A stretch of DNA of 64,000 nt, from contig NZ_JAHVIT010000003.1 in assembly GCF_019801605.1 (NCBI RefSeq), positions 335,631 to 399,630 on the forward strand, written 5' to 3'. The position numbers and the translations under genes are program-made. Under the pieces are notes generated by a model. The model worked only from the letters and a program-made list of their open reading frames with translations, did no database searches and was not told where the DNA came from. This document shows, piece after piece, positions 38,839 through 48,640 of the stretch. The stretch comes from Maritimibacter alkaliphilus (lineage in GTDB: Bacteria; Pseudomonadota; Alphaproteobacteria; Rhodobacterales; Rhodobacteraceae). The first letter of the stretch is position 1, and each line of letters begins with the position of its first letter.

Positions 38839-38867
38839 GGGGCGTGGCGCAGGCCGCGCCCCTTTTT
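38839..38867 (+). terminator. Intrinsic terminator after dapD, tail duplicated
   Basis: GGGGCGTGGC-GCAG-GCCGCGCCCC (one T-G wobble) then TTTTT. The 14-bp end of the terminator, CCCCTTTTTCGTGG (38859-38872), is repeated in tandem at 38873-38886. Confidence 0.88.
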
Positions 38868-39005
38868 CGTGGCCCCTTTTTCGTGGGCCCCCGGGCCTTG
38901 CGCGATGGGGCTGCATGGCGGGCCTTGTGCTGGCCGACGCACACCTGCGGGAACCTGACGCCCCCTTTCCCCGTTGTCCCGGCAACCAAACGGAAAGGAT
39001 ACGAG

Positions 39006-39257
39006 ATGCAAGGACTGGGCTGGATTGCCGCCATCATCGTCGGCGCCCTCGCGGGCTGGATCGCAGAGAAACTGATGCGGGCCGATCACGGGCTGCTGAC
39101 CAATATCGTGCTGGGGATCATCGGCGCGGTGGTGCTGAACTTCCTGTTGCTCGCCATCGTCGGCAGCACCCTCGGCGGCATTGTCGGCCAGCTGATCATC
39201 GGGATCATCGGCGCCTGCCTGCTGATCGCCGGCTACCGGATGCTGCGCCGGGCCTGA
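39006..39257 (+). CDS. GlsB/YeaQ/YmgE-family small membrane protein
   Basis: 83 residues with three hydrophobic segments (GWIAAIIVGALAGWIAEKL, NIVLGIIGAVVLNFLLLAIV, GQLIIGIIGACLLIAGY), each Gly-rich. It is a typical transglycosylase-associated/stress-response inner-membrane protein. RBS GGAAAGGA precedes ATG 39006. Function poorly known. Monocistronic. Confidence 0.92.
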   Translation: MQGLGWIAAIIVGALAGWIAEKLMRADHGLLTNIVLGIIGAVVLNFLLLAIVGSTLGGIVGQLIIGIIGACLLIAGYRMLRRA

Positions 39258-39474
39258 GAGCCGAGCCAATGAGGGGCCTGAGCCTCCGCGGAGCCCGGAG
39301 CCCCGCCTCACGGCGCGACACAAGACCCGAAACGGGGCGCCCCACGGCGTCCCGTTTTCGCGTTCCGCCCTGCCCGCCCCCTTTACAGCCGCCCTCAATT
39401 CTGAGACCTCCGGAAGACAGCCACTCCCGGCCCCGCCTTTGCGGGGTCCAGTCATGGGAAAAGAGGGTAAAAGA

Positions 39475-39855
39475 ATGTCCGGCGAGACCAAGAAACCCAA
39501 GAAGCCCTCCCGTCAGCAGGTCTATACGCTGCTGGTGCAGGTCGGCCGCCGCGAGGGCGACGGTCTGCCGGAGAAGGCCACCGGCGCCGGGCTGCTCTGC
39601 TATGCCTCCGGCGTGGACGAGGCCGAGGCGGTGCGCGAGACGGTGGCGGTGCTGAAACAGGCCGATCTGAATCCGCTCGACGTCACCGGCTACGGCACGC
39701 TCGACGACCGGATCGCGCAGAATCACGAGATCGATCCGGACGAGCGTGAGCTGATGCAGCGCGCGCTGGAGGAGAACGCGGTGATCGTGGCGCAGATGAC
39801 GCCCTTCTACCACGGCGAGGAATCGATGGAGGACGAGGACGAGGCGCCGAACTGA
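39475..39855 (+). CDS. Conserved-looking hypothetical protein
   Basis: 126 residues, soluble, charged, with a basic N-terminus (MSGETKKPKKPSRQQ) and an acidic C-terminus (GEESMEDEDEAPN). I do not recognise a domain. The middle, YTLLVQVGRREGDGLPEKA then DEAEAVRETVAVLKQADLNP, suggests an alpha/beta fold. Codon pattern and a good RBS (AAAGAGGG) support a real gene. ATG 39475 is preferred; ATG 39454 is a weaker in-frame alternative. Confidence 0.75.
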   Translation: MSGETKKPKKPSRQQVYTLLVQVGRREGDGLPEKATGAGLLCYASGVDEAEAVRETVAVLKQADLNPLDVTGYGTLDDRIAQNHEIDPDERELMQRALEENAVIVAQMTPFYHGEESMEDEDEAPN

Positions 39856-40087
39856 GCGCCCGGCGTCCCTGCCCTCTGGCCGCCCCCACCCGGACGCGTT
39901 GCCCGGGTCCGCCTCTCCCGCAGGACCTGACGGCGTCACCTGGCCCCTGACAGTCCACGCCATCTGTTGAACCGGGCCCGAGAGACGTCCCGGCAAGGGG
40001 CCCCAAACGGCCCCACAGCCATCTCTGCACCTGTCGACCTGCGCCAGCCGCCTGCGGCCCGTTCAGTCGGCGCGCCAGACCACCGGC

Positions 40088-41155
40088 TCAGGCCACACGC
40101 TGCGCCGCCAGCGTGACCGCCTCGTGCCGGTCCAGCACCCGTTTCGCCACCGATCCGTGATCCGGCAGCCGTCCGCGCGGCACGCCCGCCAGCAGGCTCG
40201 CCGACCACAGGCCCTTGCGCATCCGCATCCGCCCGATGGCGAGGCTCTCGAGCCCGATCCCGGCGCTCTCCAGGGCCTCGCGGGCGGGCAGCAGCACCTG
40301 CCAGTAGCGCATCACCGCCTGCGTCGGCGCCGGCAGGGCGGCCGCGCCATGCAGCATGTGCCGCGCCTCCACCAGCACGCTTTCGCAGCCAAAGAGGTAA
40401 TCCACCGCAGCGCCCGCGCTTTCGAGCCGCTGGCCCGCCCCCACCACGAGGTCGCGCTGAAGCCCGAGGTAGGGCCGGCGCAGCACGAGGGGCCGGAACC
40501 GACCGCGCGCCGGCACCGTGTGAGAGAAGAGCCCCAGCACCGGCGCGACCCCACCCTGCGCCGTGCGCACGAGGTCGCCCAGCTTCAGCCGGTCCAGTTG
40601 CCGCAACTGGCCATCGGCCATCTCCACCGGGACGATCCCGGTCAGCAGCGGCATCGGTCCCACCGGCTCCACCCGGTCGGAGAGCGCGGCCCAGTCGGTC
40701 CGCCCGCCAAGCGCATGACCGCGCAGCCCCGCCACCTCCTCGGCCAGCGCCAGCGTCGGCAGCGGCGGCGGTCCCGCGAGGTCCACGCAGAACGCGGGCA
40801 TGTCCCGGTCCGGGCGCTCGACCCAGAGCCGCCCCATCCGCGCCGGCGCATGCCAGAGATAGCTCAGTCTCAGCAGCTCCTCGCGGTCGGCATCGGGCAG
40901 GGCCACCTCGGCCTCCCAGACGCGCTGCTCCTGCGTCAGCCGCAGCGAGACCCGGGCCCCGGGCAACAACCGGATCTCGAGCCCGCCCGACCACGGACGC
41001 TTGTGTTTCACGGTGAAGAGACGCGCGCCCCCGCTGCCCGGCCGATAGAGGCCCTCCAGCACGAGGCTGCCCGAGGTCAGCAGCTGCGGCGCATCCGCCC
41101 GCAAGAGGGGGCCATCCTGCCCCTCGTCCAGCGGTGAAACGGCCAACCAGCCCAT
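40088..41155 (-). CDS. Hint-domain protein, degenerate
   Basis: 355 residues with no signal peptide. The middle and C-terminal part matches the Hint_2 type common in Rhodobacterales: GIVPVEMADGQLRQLDRLKL, GDLVRT, PYLGLQRDLVVGAGQRL. The N-terminal nucleophile Cys/Ser of Hint domains (usually FTPGT preceded by Cys) is not evident, and the usual SPQHR histidine is replaced by GAGQR. Self-cleavage is therefore doubtful. The N-terminal 180 residues have a beta-rich profile with no family I recognise. Divergent from dapE. Confidence 0.75.
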   Translation of the reverse strand: MGWLAVSPLDEGQDGPLLRADAPQLLTSGSLVLEGLYRPGSGGARLFTVKHKRPWSGGLEIRLLPGARVSLRLTQEQRVWEAEVALPDADREELLRLSYLWHAPARMGRLWVERPDRDMPAFCVDLAGPPPLPTLALAEEVAGLRGHALGGRTDWAALSDRVEPVGPMPLLTGIVPVEMADGQLRQLDRLKLGDLVRTAQGGVAPVLGLFSHTVPARGRFRPLVLRRPYLGLQRDLVVGAGQRLESAGAAVDYLFGCESVLVEARHMLHGAAALPAPTQAVMRYWQVLLPAREALESAGIGLESLAIGRMRMRKGLWSASLLAGVPRGRLPDHGSVAKRVLDRHEAVTLAAQRVA

Positions 41156-41372
41156 ATGCCCTCGTCCTGCAACAGATATGGCGGTCTGCGCCGCCTCTTC
41201 CCCTATATACTGCGAAATCCCCAACCGGAAACAGACACTTGGCCGGAATACATCCCATTTCCCCATGGGAAACCCTTCCTTTGCACCGCCGCTGGCCGCT
41301 TGACAGCGTCGCACAAATGTCATGGTCTCCGCCCCGCCCGCCCCGCCTGCGGGTGACACCCGAAGGAGAGGC

Positions 41373-42539
41373 ATGATGCCCGTTGCTGCGCCCACCGAAA
41401 CCGATCCCGTCGCCCTGACCCAGGCGCTGATCCGCTGCCCCTCGGTCACCCCCGAGGAAGGCGGCGCGCTGACCCTGCTCGAGGGCATGCTGACCGAGGC
41501 CGGCTTCACCTGCACGCGGGTCGACCGCAACGGCACGTCCAACCTCTTTGCCCGCTGGGGCCTGAAGGGCGCGAACCGCAGCTTCGGCTTCAACGGCCAC
41601 ACCGACGTGGTCCCCGTGGGGGACGCGGCCGCCTGGACCCACGGGCCCTTCTCCGGGGACATCGACGCGGACGGCGTGCTCTGGGGCCGCGGTGCGACCG
41701 ACATGAAATCCGGCGTCGCCGCCTTCGTGGCCGCCGCCATCGACTTCGTCCGGACGACGCCCCCCGACGGCGCGGTGATCCTCACGCTGACGGGCGACGA
41801 GGAAGGCCCGGCGCTCGACGGCACCACGGCGCTGCTCGACTGGATGCAGGACAATGGCGAGGCGATGACCGACTGCCTCGTGGGCGAGCCGACCTGCCCC
41901 GAGGTGATGGGCGACATGATGAAGATCGGCCGCCGCGGCTCGCTGAACGCGCATTTCACCGTGACCGGCAAGCAGGGCCATTCCGCCTATCCGCACCGGG
42001 CGCTGAACCCGCTGCCCGCCATGGCACGGCTGATGGACCGCCTCGCCTCCGAAACGCTGGACGAGGGCACCGACCACTTCGATGCCTCCACCCTCGCCGT
42101 GGTGACCATCGACACCGGCAACCCGGCCACCAACGTGATCCCGGCGCAGTGCCGCTCGACGGTGAACGTCCGGTTCAACGACACCCACACCGGCGCCAGC
42201 CTCTCGGCCTGGATGCAGCGCGAGGCCCAGCAGATCGCCACCGCCTTCGGCGTGAAGGTGGACATGGAGGTCAAGATCTCCGGCGAGGCCTTCCTGACCC
42301 CGCCGGGCCCGCTCTCGGAGCTGATCGCGAAATCCGTCACCGCCGAGACCGGCGTCACCCCCGAGCTTTCCACCTCCGGCGGCACCTCGGACGCGCGCTT
42401 CGTCCAGCACCATTGCCCGGTGGTGGAATTCGGCCTCGTCGGCAAGACGATGCACCAGGTCGACGAACGGATCGAGACCGAGCAGATCACCCAGCTCAAG
42501 CGGATCTACAGCCGCATCCTCGGCGACTACTTCGCCTGA
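41373..42539 (+). CDS. dapE: Succinyl-diaminopimelate desuccinylase
   Basis: A 388-residue M20 zinc amidohydrolase that hydrolyses N-succinyl-LL-diaminopimelate. Metal ligand motifs are [33 protein letters not shown] and the C-terminal [17 protein letters not shown]. An RBS AAGGAG precedes two adjacent ATGs (41373 and 41376). Complete and typical. Confidence 0.96.
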   Translation: MMPVAAPTETDPVALTQALIRCPSVTPEEGGALTLLEGMLTEAGFTCTRVDRNGTSNLFARWGLKGANRSFGFNGHTDVVPVGDAAAWTHGPFSGDIDADGVLWGRGATDMKSGVAAFVAAAIDFVRTTPPDGAVILTLTGDEEGPALDGTTALLDWMQDNGEAMTDCLVGEPTCPEVMGDMMKIGRRGSLNAHFTVTGKQGHSAYPHRALNPLPAMARLMDRLASETLDEGTDHFDASTLAVVTIDTGNPATNVIPAQCRSTVNVRFNDTHTGASLSAWMQREAQQIATAFGVKVDMEVKISGEAFLTPPGPLSELIAKSVTAETGVTPELSTSGGTSDARFVQHHCPVVEFGLVGKTMHQVDERIETEQITQLKRIYSRILGDYFA

Positions 42540-42575
42540 GCCGAAGCGGCGGGCCGCCTGATCCCGGCCACCGCC

Positions 42576-42648
42576 CTTCATCTTTCCCCAAGCACTCTCG
42601 GGGGGATTGGCCCGCGCCCCGCGGGCCAAGGGGGGCAGACAGCCCCCC
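42576..42648 (-). repeat. Composite stem repeat, copy 3
   Basis: Conserved block CTTCATCTTTCCCC...CTCGGGGGG, then stem TTGGCCCGC-GCCCC-GCGGGCCAA (42607-42629), then stem GGGGGGC-AGACA-GCCCCCC (42630-42648). Located 36 bp after the dapE stop. The rest of the 341-bp gap to rnr holds no clear feature. Confidence 0.8.
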
Positions 42649-42880
42649 GGCCCTGCCCGGCCCGGGCAGGGCCCACGCCCGCAAGGGCGTGACTGTCAGG
42701 CCGCGCCCCGCGCGGCCGGGCATCGTGTCGCCGCAGGCGGCCATCAGGTCGTGCGACCCACGTGATGCGCCCCACGCGCCCCCGGCTCCGGCCCAGATCG
42801 CCCCGAGCCCCCGGCGGTGCCGGCCTCCCGCCCGTGCGCGCCCTCTTCCGCGCCTCTGCGCCCCGTGCTACCGCTGGCGC

Positions 42881-45187
42881 ATGACAGATATCCCCAGCAA
42901 GGCCGAGATCCTCAAGTTCATCTCGGACAACCCGACCCAGACGGCCAAGCGCGACATCGCCAAGGCCTTCGGCATCAAGGGCGCCGCCCGGATCGACCTC
43001 AAGCGCCTGCTGAAGGAGCTCGAGGACGAAGGCCTGCTGGAGAAGCGCAAGAAGACCTACCGCGATCCCGACAGGCTGCCGCCGGTCTCCGTCCTCCTCG
43101 TGGGCGAGACGACCGATGACGGCGACCTCACCGCCCGCCCGCTGGAGTGGGAAGGCGAGGGACCGGAGCCCGAGATCCACGTGCTCCTGCGCAATTCCGA
43201 CCCGGCGCTCGGGCCCGGCGACCGCATCCTCGCCCGCCTCACCCTGCTGGAGGAGGACGAGCGCGTCGGCGACCACCAGTATGACGCGCGCCTGATCCGC
43301 AAGATCGGGACCAACCCGCGCCGGATCCTCGGCATCTTCCGCAAGACCGCCGAGGGCGGGCGCATCGTGCCCATCGACAAGGGCGCCGACCTCGAATGGC
43401 TGGTGCCGGCCGGCGCGATCCACGGCGCGAAGGACGGCGAGCTGATCGAGGCCGAACAGGCAGGACCGCGCTCCCGCATGGGGCTGCCGCGCGCCCGCGT
43501 CGTGGCCCGCCTCGGCGACCCCACGGCGCCGCGCGCCGTCTCGCTCATCGCGATCCACCAGCACGGCATCCCCGACGCCTTCCCCGACCGCGTCGTGGAG
43601 GAGGCCGATGGCATGAAACCCGCGGGCCTCAAGGGGCGCGAGGACCTGCGCGAGATGCCCTTCGTCACCATCGACCCCTCGGACGCGCGCGACCATGACG
43701 ACGCCTGCTATGTCGAGGCCGACAGTGCCGAGGACAACCGCGACGGCTGGGTGATCTGGGTCGCCATCGCCGACGTGGCGCATTACGTGCAGACCGGCTC
43801 CGCCCTCGACCGCGAGGCGCGCAAGCGCGGCAACTCGACCTATTTCCCCGACCGCGTCGTGCCGATGCTGCCCGACCGCCTCTCCGGCGATCTCTGCTCG
43901 CTCCACGAGGGCGTACCGCGCGCCGCCCTTGCCGTGCGGATGCGGATCACCGCGCAGGGGCACAAGATCGGCCATGATTTCCACCGGGTGCTGATCCGCT
44001 CCGCCGCCTCGCTGCACTACGCCGAGGTGCAGGCCGCCATGGACGGCCAGACCAACGACCGCACCGGCCCGCTGCTCGAGGATGTCATCAAGCCGCTCTA
44101 CGGCGCCTATGCCGCCCTGCGCAGCGCCCGGCAGGACCGTCAGCCGCTCGACCTCGACCTGCCGGAACGCCGCATCGTGCTGAGCGAGGAGGGCGAGGTC
44201 ACCTCGGTCAACTTCCGCGACCGCCTCGACGCGCACCGGCTGATCGAGGAGTTCATGATCCTCGCGAACGTGGCCGCCGCCGAGACGCTGATCGCCAAGA
44301 AGTCCCCCCTGTTGTTCCGCGTCCACGAGGAACCGCCCGCCGAGAAACTGGAGGCGCTGCGCGAAACCGCGCAGGCGGCAGGCTTCACCCTCGCCAAGGG
44401 TCAGGTGATCCGCACCCGGCACCTGAACGACCTGCTGAACGCCGCCGCCGGCACCGAACAGGCCGAGTTGATCAACATGTCGACCCTGCGGTCCATGACG
44501 CAGGCCTATTACTCGCCGGTGAACTTCGGTCACTTCGGGCTGGCACTGGCGAATTACGCGCATTTCACCTCGCCGATCCGGCGCTATTCCGACCTGATCG
44601 TGCACCGGGCGCTGATCTCCTCGCACAGGTGGGGCGATGACGGGCTGAAGGAAGAGGACGTGGAGCGGCTGGAAGACACCGCCGCCCATATCTCCGAGAC
44701 CGAGCGCCGCTCGATGATGGCCGAGCGGGACACGACCGACCGTTACCTCGCCGCCTACCTCTCGGAACGGGTGGGCAGCGAGTTCCCGGGCCGGATCTCG
44801 GGCGTGGCGCGCTTCGGCGCCTTCGTCCGGCTGGACGAGACCGGCGCCGACGGTCTGATCCCGATCCGCTCTCTGGGGCGCGAATACTTCCACCACGACC
44901 GCGAGGAGATGACCCTCATGGGCGCCGACAGCGGCGTGGTGATCACGCCCGGTCAGCGGGTCATGGTCAAGCTGGTGCAGGCCGCCCCCGTCACCGGGGG
45001 GCTGGAACTGGAACTGCTGACCCTCGAGGACAAGGAGATGCCCGGCGGCGGCGGGTCGCAGGGCCGCAAGGGCGGCTTCAAGCCCGGTCGCAAGCGCCCC
45101 GGCACCTCGCCCAAGCGCAAGCTGGCCAAGGCGAAGAAGAAGACCGCCAAGACCAAGCGCAAGGTCACCCGCACCCGGCGCAGCTGA
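42881..45187 (+). CDS. rnr: Ribonuclease R
   Basis: A 768-residue 3'-5' exoribonuclease. It has an N-terminal winged helix (KAEILKFISDNPTQTAKRDI), cold-shock/OB domains, the RNB catalytic centre DPSDARDHDDACY (near residues 266-278), and SPIRRYSDLIVHRAL. An S1 domain follows (PGRISGVARFGAFVRLDETG). The last 40 residues are strongly Lys/Arg-rich (KAKKKTAKTKRKVTRTRR), typical of RNase R tails that bind structured RNA or ribosomes. ATG 42881 was chosen because the open frame upstream is non-conserved. Confidence 0.97.
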   Translation: MTDIPSKAEILKFISDNPTQTAKRDIAKAFGIKGAARIDLKRLLKELEDEGLLEKRKKTYRDPDRLPPVSVLLVGETTDDGDLTARPLEWEGEGPEPEIHVLLRNSDPALGPGDRILARLTLLEEDERVGDHQYDARLIRKIGTNPRRILGIFRKTAEGGRIVPIDKGADLEWLVPAGAIHGAKDGELIEAEQAGPRSRMGLPRARVVARLGDPTAPRAVSLIAIHQHGIPDAFPDRVVEEADGMKPAGLKGREDLREMPFVTIDPSDARDHDDACYVEADSAEDNRDGWVIWVAIADVAHYVQTGSALDREARKRGNSTYFPDRVVPMLPDRLSGDLCSLHEGVPRAALAVRMRITAQGHKIGHDFHRVLIRSAASLHYAEVQAAMDGQTNDRTGPLLEDVIKPLYGAYAALRSARQDRQPLDLDLPERRIVLSEEGEVTSVNFRDRLDAHRLIEEFMILANVAAAETLIAKKSPLLFRVHEEPPAEKLEALRETAQAAGFTLAKGQVIRTRHLNDLLNAAAGTEQAELINMSTLRSMTQAYYSPVNFGHFGLALANYAHFTSPIRRYSDLIVHRALISSHRWGDDGLKEEDVERLEDTAAHISETERRSMMAERDTTDRYLAAYLSERVGSEFPGRISGVARFGAFVRLDETGADGLIPIRSLGREYFHHDREEMTLMGADSGVVITPGQRVMVKLVQAAPVTGGLELELLTLEDKEMPGGGGSQGRKGGFKPGRKRPGTSPKRKLAKAKKKTAKTKRKVTRTRRS

Positions 45188-45257
45188 TCCCGGACGGCGG
45201 CGGTCCCCTCGCAGGGGCCGCCGCTGCCGACCTCCCGCGCGCCCTCCCCGGCACGCA

Positions 45258-45303
45258 CCAAGAATTTTCGAAAATTCTTGGGAAAATTCTACGAAGAATT
45301 TTA
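45258..45303. repeat. Paired AT-rich palindrome element, type A
   Basis: A perfect 24-bp palindrome with arms CCAAGAATTTTC (45258-45281) abutting a 22-bp imperfect one (45282-45303, GAAAATTCTACGAAGAATTTTA). It lies 70 bp after the rnr stop. Confidence 0.88.
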
Positions 45304-45454
45304 TGCGCCCGGCCGGACGGCGCCGACAGGCCCGCTGCCGGTCGCAGGCCTGCCTCCTGTGCGGCGCTGTGGGGCGGTTTTCCGCGTCTCCCCGCCGCCG
45401 CGTGCCACGATCCTTCCGATTCACACTGTTTCCGGCTAGGATACGGAAAACGTC

Positions 45455-47017
45455 ATGAAGGCGAGCAGGCACCCGATGAAACGCATTTTCCCGGCCGTAC
45501 TGATTTCTTTGCCCATGGTCTCGCTGCCCGTGGTGGCAGTGAGCGCGACCGGATCGGTCGAGACGATGACCGCCACCGGATCGGTGGAGCGGTCCCTGCG
45601 GCCCATGGCGCGTCCCGCCATGATCAGCCCGCCCGCGGGTGTCGAGCTGGACCTTGTCGCCGCGACAGTGGCACAGGTGACGGCGGCACTGGCCGACGTC
45701 GAGAGCGCCCCGCGCAGCTCGCCGACGCCCCCGGCGACCGCCCCGAGCCTCGCGCCGCAGCCCGCGGTGGCCGCGATCGGCGAGGACAGCGGCAGCCCCG
45801 CCCGCAGCCTGCGTCCCCGCATCCGTCCCGCCTCGCTCAGCCTCGCGACGCCGGCGGCGCCCCCGGTTGAACAGGCCACGCCACAGCCGGTCTCGAACCC
45901 CGCAGGCTTCGACCGCTGGGTGCAGGGCTTCCGGCCGCGCGCGCTGTCGCAGGGCATTTCGCCCGCCACCTTCGATCGCGCCTTTGCCCGGGCCGAATTC
46001 CTGCCCAAGGTGATCGAGCTGGACCGCAGCCAGTCGGAATTCACCAAGACCATCGGGGATTACCTCTCCACCGCCGTTTCGGACACCCGCGTCAGCAATG
46101 GCCGTGCCGCGGTGGCACGGCACAAGGACGCCCTGACCCGGATCGAGGCCCAGTACGGCGTCGACCGGGACATCGTGGCGGCCGTCTGGGGGATGGAGAC
46201 CAACTTCGGCTCCTACCGGGGCGGCAACGGCGTCGTCTCCTCGCTGGCCACGCTGGCCTTCGAGGGCCGTCGCGCCAGCTTCTTCGAGACGCAGCTGGTC
46301 GACGCGCTGAAAATCCTCGACGCGGGCGACACCACGCCGGAACGGATGAAGGGCAGCTGGGCCGGGGCCATGGGGCACACCCAGTTCATGCCCTCCTCCT
46401 ACCTCGAATACGCCGTGGACTTCACCGGCGACGGACGCCGCGACATTTGGGACGACAACCCCAGTGACGCGCTTGCCTCCACCGCCAACTACCTGGCGAA
46501 GTTCGGCTGGATCGCGGGCCAGCCCTGGGGCGTGGAAGTGCGCTTGCCCGCGGGCTTCGACTATGCCCAGGCCGACGGGCGCAAGAAGATGCCCTCCGAC
46601 TGGGCGGCGCTCGGCGTGCGCAACGTGGCAGGCGACCCGGTGCCCGACTTCGGGTCGGCCCGCATCCTGCTGCCCGCGGGGGCCAAAGGCGTGGCCTTCC
46701 TCGTGTTCAAGAATTTCGACGTGATCCGCCGCTACAACCCCTCGGATGCCTATGCGCTCGGCGTCGGGCACCTCGGCGACCGGATCGGCGGTGCGGGGCC
46801 CTTCGTGGCCGCCTGGCCGCAGGACGAACGCGGGCTCAAGCGGGACGAACGCAAGGAATTGCAGGCCCTTCTGGGCCGCAAGGGCCACGGCGCGGGCACG
46901 CCCGACGGCATCATCGGCCCCAATACGCAGGCCGCGATCCGCTCCTTCCAGTCGAGCGTCGGGCTCGTACCCGATGGCTATGCCTCGCTGACACTGCTGG
47001 AACGGCTGCGGCGCTGA
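45455..47017 (+). CDS. Secreted lytic murein transglycosylase with peptidoglycan-binding domain
   Basis: A 520-residue exported protein. The signal region follows a second Met (MKRIFPAVLISLPMVSLPVV). A low-complexity linker (residues ~35-145) contains repeats such as ATGSVE and SLRPRIRP. The MltB/SLT_2 catalytic domain has Glu in WGMETNFGSYRGG and MGHTQFMPSSYL; a C-terminal PG_binding_1 domain has DGIIGPNTQAAIRSFQ. It cleaves the glycan backbone of peptidoglycan in the periplasm. The start may be ATG 45455 or ATG 45476. Terminator at 47054. Confidence 0.94.
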   Translation: MKASRHPMKRIFPAVLISLPMVSLPVVAVSATGSVETMTATGSVERSLRPMARPAMISPPAGVELDLVAATVAQVTAALADVESAPRSSPTPPATAPSLAPQPAVAAIGEDSGSPARSLRPRIRPASLSLATPAAPPVEQATPQPVSNPAGFDRWVQGFRPRALSQGISPATFDRAFARAEFLPKVIELDRSQSEFTKTIGDYLSTAVSDTRVSNGRAAVARHKDALTRIEAQYGVDRDIVAAVWGMETNFGSYRGGNGVVSSLATLAFEGRRASFFETQLVDALKILDAGDTTPERMKGSWAGAMGHTQFMPSSYLEYAVDFTGDGRRDIWDDNPSDALASTANYLAKFGWIAGQPWGVEVRLPAGFDYAQADGRKKMPSDWAALGVRNVAGDPVPDFGSARILLPAGAKGVAFLVFKNFDVIRRYNPSDAYALGVGHLGDRIGGAGPFVAAWPQDERGLKRDERKELQALLGRKGHGAGTPDGIIGPNTQAAIRSFQSSVGLVPDGYASLTLLERLRR

Positions 47018-47053
47018 AAGCGCCCCTGCCCCGAGCAGACGCCCGAACAGACG

Positions 47054-47079
47054 AAAGCCGCCCCTGGGGGCGGCTTTTT
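47054..47079 (+). terminator. Intrinsic terminator after transglycosylase
   Basis: AAAGCCGCCCC/GGGGCGGCTTT hairpin with a very short loop, followed by TT. A-run on the left also allows use by the opposing hspQ gene. Confidence 0.85.
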
Positions 47080-47117
47080 CGTTGCGTCGGAAGGCCCGCT
47101 GTCAGTCAGGCCCGCTG

Positions 47118-47444
47118 TCAGTTCAGCTGGAAGTGCAGCGGGTAGGAGCCATCCTCGAACGGACCGAAGAGATCGGGGATGTCCGGATGGTCCACCGGCT
47201 CGCCCGAGTAGTCCGCGACGAGGTTCTGCTCCGAGACATAGGCCACGTAGTAGCTCTGCTCGTTCTCGGCCAGCAGGTGATAGAACGGCTGTTCCTTGGA
47301 CGGACGGCTTTCCTCGGGAATGGCGGCATACCATTCCTCGGTGTTGTTGAACTGGGGATCGACGTCGAAAATCACACCACGAAATGGGTGTTTCCGATGG
47401 CGTACCACCTGTCCCAGGGAATATTTCGCGCGTGTTGTCATCAT
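47118..47444 (-). CDS. hspQ: Heat-shock protein HspQ
   Basis: 108 residues from ATG 47444. Hemimethylated-DNA-binding/HspQ (YccV) fold: KYSLGQVVRHRKHPFRGVIF, DVDPQFNNTEEWYAAIP, QPFYHLLAENEQSYYVAYV, EQNLVADYSGEP. In enterobacteria HspQ affects DnaA stability and Lon adaptor function. An in-frame Met ten residues upstream is less like homologues. Divergent from the AEC transporter, with the two starts only 84 bp apart. Confidence 0.93.
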   Translation of the reverse strand: MMTTRAKYSLGQVVRHRKHPFRGVIFDVDPQFNNTEEWYAAIPEESRPSKEQPFYHLLAENEQSYYVAYVSEQNLVADYSGEPVDHPDIPDLFGPFEDGSYPLHFQLN

Positions 47445-47528
47445 AATCTTGCAGCCCATTAGCCCCATTACTACCGTGAAGCGCGGGTGGTTGTCCAACC
47501 GCCATCAAAAAACCGAAAGAAACAGTTT

Positions 47529-48410
47529 GTGAACCTTGTTCTGACAGTCCTCCAGACCGTCGCTCCCGTCTTCCTGCTCGCAGCCTTCGGATACGTCTGG
47601 GTCAAATCGGGACATGAGTATCGAATCAACTTCGTCACCAAGCTGACGATGACAGTGTCGGTGCCCTGCCTGATCTTCGTGGCACTGATGGAGACCGAGA
47701 TCGATCCCGCCGCCCTCACGGCGCTCTCGCTGGCCTCGGTGGTGCTCTACGCGGTGCTCACGCTGGCCGCCGCCGCGGCGGTCCACGTGCTGAAACTGCC
47801 GCAGCGCACCTGGCTGGCGCCGCTAGTCTTTTCGAACACCGGCAACGTGGGCCTGCCGATCGCGCTCTTCGCCTTCGGGCAGGTGGGCCTCGGCTATGCG
47901 GTGGTGGTCTTCGCGGTCATGGCAATCTGGTCCTTCACCTTCGGCATCTGGGTCGTCTCGGGCGGCGGCAAGCCCTGGCACGCGGCGAAGGAGCCGCTGC
48001 TCTGGGGCACGATCCTGGGCGGTGTCTTCCTCTGGCAGGGCTGGACCCTGCCAGAGTTCATGACCAACACGCTGCGGCTGACCGGCCAGATGGCGATCCC
48101 GCTCATGCTGATCACGCTCGGGGTGGCGCTCGCCCGGCTCACCACCAAGGGGATGACCCGCGCCGTGGTGATGGCGATCGCCAAGTACATCCTCTGCTTC
48201 GCCGTGGCCTGGGTCACGGGGCGGGCCTTCGGCCTCAACGACATCGCCTTTGCCTGTCTCGTGCTGCAAGCCGCCATGCCCGTCGCGGTGACCTCCTACA
48301 TGCTGGCCGAGAAATACGGCGCGGATGCGGAAAGCGTGGCGGCGCTGGTGGTGGCCTCGACCCTGCTCTCGGTCCTTGCCCTGCCGCTGATCCTGGCCGC
48401 CGTGATTTGA
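47529..48410 (+). CDS. AEC-family (auxin efflux carrier-like) transporter
   Basis: A 293-residue inner-membrane carrier with about ten predicted helices. It matches bacterial AEC transporters, e.g. FSNTGNVGLPIALFAFGQVG and VLQAAMPVAVTSYMLAEKYG, where the Asn-Pro/Pro-rich hinges lie. The substrate (organic acid or malonate-like) is unknown. I prefer GTG 47529, giving MNLVLTVLQTVAPVFLLAAF, over the longer charged extension from GTG 47487. Confidence 0.93.
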   Translation: MNLVLTVLQTVAPVFLLAAFGYVWVKSGHEYRINFVTKLTMTVSVPCLIFVALMETEIDPAALTALSLASVVLYAVLTLAAAAAVHVLKLPQRTWLAPLVFSNTGNVGLPIALFAFGQVGLGYAVVVFAVMAIWSFTFGIWVVSGGGKPWHAAKEPLLWGTILGGVFLWQGWTLPEFMTNTLRLTGQMAIPLMLITLGVALARLTTKGMTRAVVMAIAKYILCFAVAWVTGRAFGLNDIAFACLVLQAAMPVAVTSYMLAEKYGADAESVAALVVASTLLSVLALPLILAAVI

Positions 48411-48640
48411 CGCCGGGTCTGATCCAGATCTGATCCAGGCGCTGATCCTTCATCAGCCCCGCATCAGCCCCGGGCCTGCCCCCGGCACCGGCTCCGCCCG
48501 TGGCCCGTTACGAGATCCGAAGGCGTGCAAAGCTGCCACGCCTTCGGCCGGCCCTTGCGACCCTGCGGAAATGTGATTTCCCCATCGGCGCCTTTCCGCT
48601 AAAATCCCTTCAAAACAAAACAAGACATAGCGAGAGGCAG

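Noticed and set aside
42578..46888. A minus-strand open frame of about 1400 codons opposite rnr and the transglycosylase
   Set aside because: Antisense shadow: no domain, no RBS, and it spans an intergenic repeat and two real genes.
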